Below, one piece after another: positions 57,428 to 64,000 of a stretch of 64,000 nt of DNA. Both the position numbers and the translations under genes were made by a program. The stretch spans positions 19,667,475 through 19,731,474 of the forward strand of contig CM018696.1 in assembly GCA_009363875.1 (NCBI GenBank). The letters are read 5' to 3'. This stretch comes from Mikania micrantha (Eukaryota; Streptophyta; Magnoliopsida; Asterales; Asteraceae). The notes beneath the pieces are model-generated. The model did no database searches. It saw nothing but the letters and a program-made list of their open reading frames with translations, and was not told where the DNA came from. Position 1 is the first letter of the stretch; every line of letters begins with the position of its first letter.

Positions 57428-58410
57428 TAAATCAATAAATATGGTTAAGAATACATTTCTTAAACCTTGAATCGTTAAATAAAAGGATAATTTTCTAGTT
57501 ATCCTAACAACGGACAAAGGGAAAACCACTTAAGAACCAACCGTGGTTCTTTCCTCAGTGATTGTACCTAACCAAGGATAGACTTCAGTGGCTATACTAA
57601 CCACTTCTTTATATCTATCAACGGTTATAATCCATCCGTTGTTACATTTTAAACACTTCGGGTGATTTGCCACATCTGTGGTTGTCCCCGCAATAACTTA
57701 TCCACGGTTAAAACCCTTTTGTGGTTAAAATCCTTTTATCAATTCTTGATAATTACGCCCTGATTTGACTCTCGCTAATTAGTATGAAGATTTGACTCCC
57801 TACAATTAATATAATTGACACTCATTAATTGTTTTTACAGCCAAAATATCTTCTCATTTTTACCATTTTATCCTTTCTCTTTCGAGTGACCAATGATCTT
57901 CTTCTCCTTATTTATATCAGTGGTTATCTTCTTTTGTCCTTACCCTAATCTTTCTAATACTCCATGATCATCTTTCTGATCAAGAAGTTAATTCTTCCTC
58001 ATTCAAAATTCAAAAATGCTTCTTATGGCAAAGGACAACCGCTTGTAAGGAATGTCGCCTAGCTCGACACACTTACACTGACTTCGTCAGAGCTTGTTGC
58101 TCATGATGTTTGTGTGTAACAGCATCGGACCAGGCTTCATTCCAAACAAAGCATTGTTTGTACTTCAGGGTATCCATGATCGTACTCGCCTGTCTTTTGT
58201 TTTCTCTCTCTGATGATTACAGGTTTGTCCAATAGATAAAAACCCTAAGGTAAAACTTTTACTTTTGTTATAAGAAGTGGTGGTTTTTCCAATTGCCAAC
58301 GTACACATCTACAATGGTTATATTTTTCATTATTTATCTCTCCGAACTTAAGGCAAGATTTGTAATCATGTTATGTTCTTGAAACCGTTCTTCGATCTTT
58401 GGTACATCCA
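57428..58410 (+). other. Cop-G spacer between pol and env-like ORF
   Basis: Non-coding. Repeated short blocks on (A/C)CGGTT and GTGGTTA occur at 57500-57740. A broken frame beginning with an ATG at about 58016 may be a remnant of the env-like N-terminus. Confidence 0.5.
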
Positions 58411-61400
58411 CGGCGTCTGAAGCTTTGAAACTCAAGTAGGTTCACAACCTTTTAGCCTACCTCACCAAGTCTTCTGAATACCCACACTATGATGAGGTCA
58501 TCGACATTATGATAAACTCCTTTGTTCACACTGCTCTTACTCTCGACCCTCCTATTTCTGATTCAGCCTTAAATCAGTTTTGGGCGAACTTTGCTTTGGT
58601 GTCTAAGGATGACTCTGTTGAAAGCATCACCTCTGTGGTTGCTGGTCAACAAGTTTCCATCACCCCTCTAAACTTAGTCTTGCCCTAAATCTGGGTGACA
58701 CTAATGCACCCACCATTGTTCCTCTCAAACTTCTTCATGCTGCTTTTGTTCAGTGTAATTATCACGAAGACCTGAACCACAGAACCTTGTACAAAGCCTA
58801 CTTCTATCCTAAGCACAAGTTTCTGTATCACACAATATTGCATTGTCTTTCTCAAAAGACCACTAGTTGGGGAGAAATGCCCTATGACATGCAATATGTC
58901 ATGTATGAAATTATTTCCAATGAAAGGGTCAATCTATCCCAAATAATATTTGACCAGTTGGTGCATCACCGAAAGAGTCCCAAGTTTCTACTTTACCCTC
59001 GTTTTGTTATGGCATGTCTATTTAGTGAAATGAACACTGTTTGTCACATTGCTCCTCTCTCTAATATCAAGGGCATTGACAAACAGGTGTTCTCTAGGCT
59101 AAATACTGAGGCCAAGATCATAGATGACACTGAGGACACAACCATCCTCGGTGAGCCCACATCCACCTCCTCTTCCACACCTGTCAAGGTACCGACCAAA
59201 AGAAAAGCATCTACCAAAGCCCCCAAACCTAAAAGGCCCAAAAAGACTGTTCTGGAAGTTAAAATCCCTAAACAAGTCTCTATCCCTACTGGAAAGGTAG
59301 ATCCATTTGTTCCATCCCCACAGAGGGATCCTGAATCTCAAACCCATCTAGCTCCTCATCAATCCTCTCAACAGGATGATGTTGTAACCTGAAGGGATCC
59401 CACACAAACCACTGAAGTGTCACTTGGCACTCAAATGGCAGTCCAATCTCCCAAGGACACTTCCGTTTCTTCTACACAACAAGTCCTTGACTCTATTGCC
59501 CAAATTCTCCTAGAGATTGACTCGGGTTTTGAGCCGAATGGTTCCCCTCCTCCTCCCTTATCAACTGAGGAGCGACCCTTTCAAGCCAAGGCTCAAAAGC
59601 ATCAGTCTCCAACCCTAGGAGAAGAGGATGAGATCAGGATGTCAAGTCCATCTAGACATCATGATCATATATCTGGAGCATCCATTTCACATTATAGCCC
59701 AATGAGTCTTCATCTGGATGGATTAGGCACTAAGACTCCTGCTATGGCAACAACCAATGAAGTTCTTGAAACTGAGGCTGGAAATCCCCAGAATCAAGAA
59801 AAAGGGGTACATGACACTCCTAAGATGGATCAGGTCATGCTAAAACTGACTCACCAGGCAGGATTCGGATGATATCCTTAAACGGTTGGACGAATCACAT
59901 CTCAAACTCAAAGAATTGACGGCTACTATTTCTCATAGTCATGCTGATGTGGCCAAGCTCACTAAGCTAGTCACTAAAGCCTTTAATGACCAAGTACTAC
60001 AACCCCAATCCATCCCAATGCAGGCACCTTCACTTGAAGGTCTCCCAAACACTCCACCCACTAACCCTGCCCCCACCTTTTCAACCTAAGCTTTTCAAGA
60101 AGTATTGCACCCACTTCTTAACACCCATCTCACTACCCTCTTTACAAATTTTACCAAAGGCTTCCATAATAACCAAAAGCTTCAATTGGATCTACTGAAT
60201 ATTTCAGTAGATTCCAAAATATCCTCTTTGCAACATAAGGTAGCTAATCACACTCTATTTTTGGAGTCTCTCACAAGAATAGCTCCTCCTCATCCTTGGT
60301 TCAAGGAACAGGCTGATGAAGCCAAAAAGAGGGAGAATGAAAGGCTACTGGATGAAGCCCGAGCTACCAAAAGGGCTCAAAACAAGACTAAACAAAGACG
60401 AGTGAAGGAAATAAGGTTAAACAATCAGGAGGCACTTCTCAAAACAGCATTAGATCAGCAATTTCAGACTGAGGCTTCTAAGGCCAGTTTTGAACAGAAG
60501 CAAAGGGAGGCTGAAGCTCAAATGGAAACTGGAGCATCTGGTGTGACCAAAAAACCCAAACCCACCAAACCAGCTCCCACTGAACCAATAAAACTTACAA
60601 CCACAGCCCCTTCATCCTTAGCTTCCACCACTCAGGACATACCAATTTAAACTGAGCCTGTCCAATCTGAACATAACCCAATCTCTCCCAAACAAACCTC
60701 TCCCAACATATCCATCCCTTCTTAATATGTAAAAACCAATAAAGAAAACTCACATACCCTTTCTCCCAAATCTGCTTCTCAAACCCTTCTAAAATTATCT
60801 TCACATACCTCATATCTCACCATCTTAAATGCATCCAAAATAAGACAAAAACCAGTTCCCATAATCACTCAGTCTTTCACAAGAAAACAAAAGAGTGTGG
60901 CCAGAATATCCAAAACCTCCACCACTAAACCAAAGAAACCTTTAACTCGTATTCAAGAACCAAGTTCAGACTCAAATGATAATCAGCCCATTGCTTCTCT
61001 AAATCCAAGAAAAAGGAGGCTTAGACTGGCTGATGATGATGAGTCTGGCTCCAACCCATCTTAGTCCACCAAAGCTCCCTCACCAATAAAGCCAACTGAT
61101 GTTGAAACTAAGAAAACTCAAACCTCCCCTCCAAAAGAATCCCACCCCTGTAAGGCAGTTCCCCACAACTAAAGACCTTCAAGAACTAAAGAATAAAGAA
61201 GTTGAAGTGGAAAATAAGATTTTAGCTGATATAGAAGCGACTGGCCTTTTAGGAGATGAGCTGGTCAAAGCCTACTATGAACAAATAGTCCTGGTTAATC
61301 ATCAACAAGATATAGCCTATCAGGCTAAGAGGGAGCAACTGATCAGGTTTCTCCTCCAATTCTCCCCATAACTCCTTCTTCTAAATCTCAACCTCTTCAA

Positions 61401-61646
61401 ATCACCCATTCAAGAGCCAGAATAAAGATATGGTTCTTTGACTCTGTCACCAAAACCATGATCATTGAAAGATTCAATGGTTCAAGGACCTTCTTTACAG
61501 ATTGGGATGCAATCCTTAAGCTCCCCAAGAATGATCTGAAAGATTTGCAGCATATGACCTTGGAGAATGAAGACACAGAATACGAAGTCCTAAAGTATAT
61601 GCAGACTCTCAGAGATCAAATTGGTTTGGCTCTAAGGCAAAGATAA
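58411..61646 (+). pseudogene. Cop-G env-like ORF (third ORF after pol)
   Basis: Readable over about 3.2 kb in several frames: 58411-58690, 58690-59872 (TGA at 59390-59392), 59886-61065 (two or more stops), 61099-61371, 61458-61646. The position after pol corresponds to the env-like gene of SIRE-type elements. The N-terminal part is a folded-looking domain (for example QKTTSWGEMPYDMQYVMYE and LLYPRFVMACLF). Then come basic clusters (KRKASTKAPKPKRPKK; RKRRLRL) resembling nuclear localisation signals and a charged coiled coil (about 60300-60530). No signal peptide or transmembrane helix can be seen, so an envelope role is doubtful. Confidence 0.65.
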
Positions 61647-61668
61647 ATGGTTTTTGGCTTCATCAGTC

Positions 61669-61679
61669 TAGAGGGAGAT
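61669..61679 (+). promoter_or_regulatory. Polypurine tract of Cop-G
   Basis: TAGAGGGAGAT directly before the LTR start TGTTGAAAAT. Confidence 0.8.
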
Positions 61680-62165
61680 TGTTGAAAATAAGGACTGATG
61701 AGGAAAACCACTAAAGCCAAACAACGGAATAAAACCACAGATTGATCATCTTCCTAAGAACATCTTCCGAAAGAATAACCACTGAACTCTTAAACAACTA
61801 CTTCAACCTCGAAAGAACTAAAGACTGAAGAACTTCCGAAGACTTGTGGTTCCGTAGTTGTTGACTTTGTATTAGTTGTACTCTTATGATGATTCAGTGT
61901 ATGTAACAGTGTCAGCTATTTGTCTTATTAGTTCTTGCCTTCTAACATTGAATGTTGGGTATTTATACCCCAACATTATCTGAATTAATTGAATTGAATT
62001 TCCCAAAAATTCCTTGTGTTACTATTCCCTTTTTATCCTTTTCTAGCAAACTCTAAACAACCTAAAATAACTAAGTGTTCAACCTTAGAGGGATTAGATA
62101 CCAAGGATTTGACCGTGAGTCTAAAGTCATTTTTCCTGGTTAAATAGCCCCTACGAGGTTCAACA
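61680..62165 (+). repeat. Cop-G 3' LTR
   Basis: TGTTGAAAATAAGG ... GGTTCAACA, ends in inverted repeat. An internal part present at 34490-34680 is missing after ACCACAGATTG. A TATA-like GGTATTTATACCCC is at about 61957. Beyond it LARD-C sequence resumes (GGGTATACTGCAGCC). Confidence 0.85.
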
Positions 62166-62489
62166 ACAGGGTATACTGCAGCCAACCCACCACACTACTA
62201 ATACTTTGATAGCATACCAAAGGCCTACCGAGGCTAACATAAGCTTTAAACAAGTTTGAATAGATGTGGAAGACATTGACTAGCTTTTATGAATTCTATG
62301 AGTATAGAGATTCTAAACATTGAAACTTTTAAATGGAATCTCTAAGTTCTTACGTATGAATTTGGTAGATGATCGATTTTTTGGATAAATGAATGTGTAG
62401 AATCACACAAAGATTTGATATGTTAGGTTTAATGCTATTAACTTCTTGAATCATAACATATGCATCATAAAATAAAGAGATTTGGCATC

Positions 62490-63150
62490 ATATCTTATGA
62501 GACATAGTGATGAATCACCCTCACTAACCTCAAGTATGATATCATGTAATTCTAATAATTAAAACATGGACAATATCAACCCTAGAAAAGTAACACCATA
62601 ACCTTTTGATATTGTGATGTATCACCATCACAACTCTTGAGTATAATGTTACTAACTTATTGATTCATAACATAGGTAACATAAAACAAAGAAAGATGAT
62701 AGCATATCCTATGAGGCATAGTAATGAATAACCATCATTATCCTCAAGTATGAATCATGGAGGTATTGAATCATAACATATACATTGTAAATCCAATAAA
62801 AAGTAACATCATTGCCTTTAGATATAGTAATGTATCACCATTACAATATTATGTATGATATTATTAACTTTATTGAATTATAACATATATTATTCAACAA
62901 AGAAAAAAATGACATGTAAAGTATGATATATTGGAGTTCTTGAATCATAACATATACATTATCAATCCAAGAAAGATAACATCATAACTTTTACATGTAG
63001 TGATGTATCACCATCACAATCTTAGGCATAACATTATTAACTTTCTTGAATCGTAACGTATATATTATTATTAATCAAAGGAAAATGACATCATAGCTTG
63101 TGAGATGTAATGATGAATCACCAACACTAATCTCAAGTATGATATCATAA
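62490..63150 (-). repeat. LARD-C ~107-bp tandem repeats in copy 2
   Basis: Cores of the GTGATGTATCACCATCAC type at about 62508, 62613, 62721, 62828, 63000 and 63108; spacing is 105-108 except one gap of 172 that suggests a partial deletion. Reverse orientation of the array at 11159-11700. Confidence 0.75.
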
Positions 63151-63239
63151 GATTTGGAATTGTATAAGTAATGGATTGAATCATTTTGAATTTAATTAAA
63201 AATCTTAGGAAGTAGAATCCAAGTTGGACACCTTTTGGC

Positions 63240-64000
63240 TTATTAGAATTTTTGCTATTTTCAAAATGTAACATGCTTTGGCCTATAGGTAAAGTACCCT
63301 CATTAAGAATCCCTAGGAAAGCTAGTCTGGTCCCTCATCAGGGATTATGAATCACTTTGCTAGACAGGAGTCTCAACTATCGGTATTCACCCTTCCAGTT
63401 ACTACATGCTCATTTTAACAAATTTAATTCTAACGAGATTTTAAATAAAAATTGAATGGATAATAGAATCACAAATAAACAAAACGTTTGAACTTGTTTG
63501 AAAAACATGAGGAATGGTATTCACAATTAAGTACCGTGTGACATATTGGAATCATTCTTATTTGCAAGGTGTTTGGTGTGGTATGCTTTGGCATATAAGT
63601 GATTATACTCTCATCAAAAATCCCCAGGAAAGCTAGATAGGTCCCACAGTATATCGAGGATTTATACGAATAGCTTTCCTAAAGAGGAATTCCAACTAAC
63701 GGTACTACACTCTTCCAGTTAACACATATCCACCTCACAAACTTAATTCAAACAGTATCATATAATCAATATTGGAATTCCTATAATGTCTAAGGAATAA
63801 TATTAGACATTAAGTATAATGAGTTTGATTTCCTATCGTTTAAAGATCGTTTGCGCGTACGTGAGTTAGGAATAAAGTTTACTTAAAGCAAAGTTATAAA
63901 TCGATTGCTTGACTAAGTAAAACCCATGATAATAAGTTAACTTAATCTAAGAATTCCTAACTAGGTGTAAGAAAAGGTATATTAACACATATGGCATTCC
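63240..64000 (-). repeat. LARD-C leader with internal duplication
   Basis: The blocks TGGCATATAAGTG/TGGCCTATAGG, GGAAAGCTAG and CTTCCAGTTA occur twice (63270-63430 and 63585-63730), about 310 bases apart. Both match the Gyp-E leader (about 35590-35760) in reverse. Confidence 0.65.

Larger units (their letters stand above)
50451..62165 (+). mobile_element. Cop-G: Ty1/copia element with env-like ORF (SIRE/Maximus-like)
   Basis: Order: 3' tail of a second copia copy (50451-50625), 5' LTR lacking its first part (50626-51143), PBS, gag (51381-54027), pol with protease-integrase-RT-RNase H (54084-57427; integrase before RT marks copia), non-coding spacer, env-like ORF (58411-61646), PPT, 3' LTR (61680-62165). 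All reading frames are broken. It sits between two parts of LARD-C copy 2. Because the left edge is a coding tail rather than an LTR start, the arrangement is a remnant of a tail-LTR-body-LTR tandem, and a normal target-site duplication is not seen. Confidence 0.8.
62166..64000 (-). mobile_element. LARD-C copy 2, 5' part: tandem repeats and leader
   Basis: Read on the minus strand from the window edge: untranslated leader (64000-63240) that matches the Gyp-E leader and contains its second half twice, then about 107-bp palindromic repeats (63150-62490), then a TATA-like 540-bp-type unit (62430-62170). No gag start follows the leader: the repeats come directly after it. The PBS and 5' LTR should lie just right of the window. 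Confidence 0.7.

Noticed and set aside
63071..63274. 67-codon minus-strand ORF near the right edge
   Set aside because: Falls across the boundary of the LARD-C tandem repeats and leader, without conservation between units.

Overview
This window is repeat-dominated DNA from a flowering-plant nuclear genome. I find no host gene, rRNA or tRNA gene in it. Nearly every base can be assigned to long-terminal-repeat (LTR) retrotransposons inserted into, recombined with or copied into one another. The polyproteins are plant Ty3/gypsy (Tekay/Del-like chromoviruses and an Athila-like element) and Ty1/copia (with a large extra ORF after pol). Primer-binding sites match plant initiator tRNA-Met (TGGTATCAGAGC). 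A eudicot, perhaps Asteraceae, is plausible from the style of the TGTCACACCCC-type LTRs; that placement is inference.

Layout. (1) 5-3465: an LTR of a minus-strand gypsy element (Gyp-A) whose body lies left of the window; it cut into (2) an Athila-like element (Ath-B, + strand, 3466-11158): integrase remnant, spacer, env-like ORF, 3' UTR, 3' LTR. Ath-B sits inside (3) 11159-15930, the 3' part of a non-coding element (LARD-C) made of tandem repeats, a polypurine tract and an LTR. (4) 15931-21094: a minus-strand gypsy fragment (Gyp-D: gag, PBS, 5' LTR) holding a related solo LTR at 17429-20200 with a perfect target-site duplication. (5) 21095-48381: a decayed Tekay-like chromovirus on the + strand (Gyp-E), split by three secondary events: a patchwork segment in its 5' LTR (23932-34978, which itself received the minus-strand element Gyp-F, 25310-33971), a copied piece of Gyp-F in its gag (36108-37960), and a second solo LTR (38691-41636) in its zinc-knuckle region. 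(6) 48382-64000: a minus-strand LARD-C copy, split by a copia element (Cop-G, about 50451-62165) carrying an env-like ORF.

All coding regions are pseudogenes: nonsense codons, frameshifts, deletions and lost catalytic residues are visible. The best lead is LARD-C: it shares LTR ends, untranslated leader and PPT neighbourhood with Gyp-E, yet its visible internal region consists of about 107-bp palindrome-bearing repeats and about 540-bp repeats with no gag-pol. It looks like a non-autonomous family probably mobilised by Gyp-E-type proteins. Also notable are apparently template-copied filler segments inside Gyp-E, shared chimeric junctions, a splice-acceptor-like block kept across several LTR families, and a possible spliced env-like message in Ath-B.
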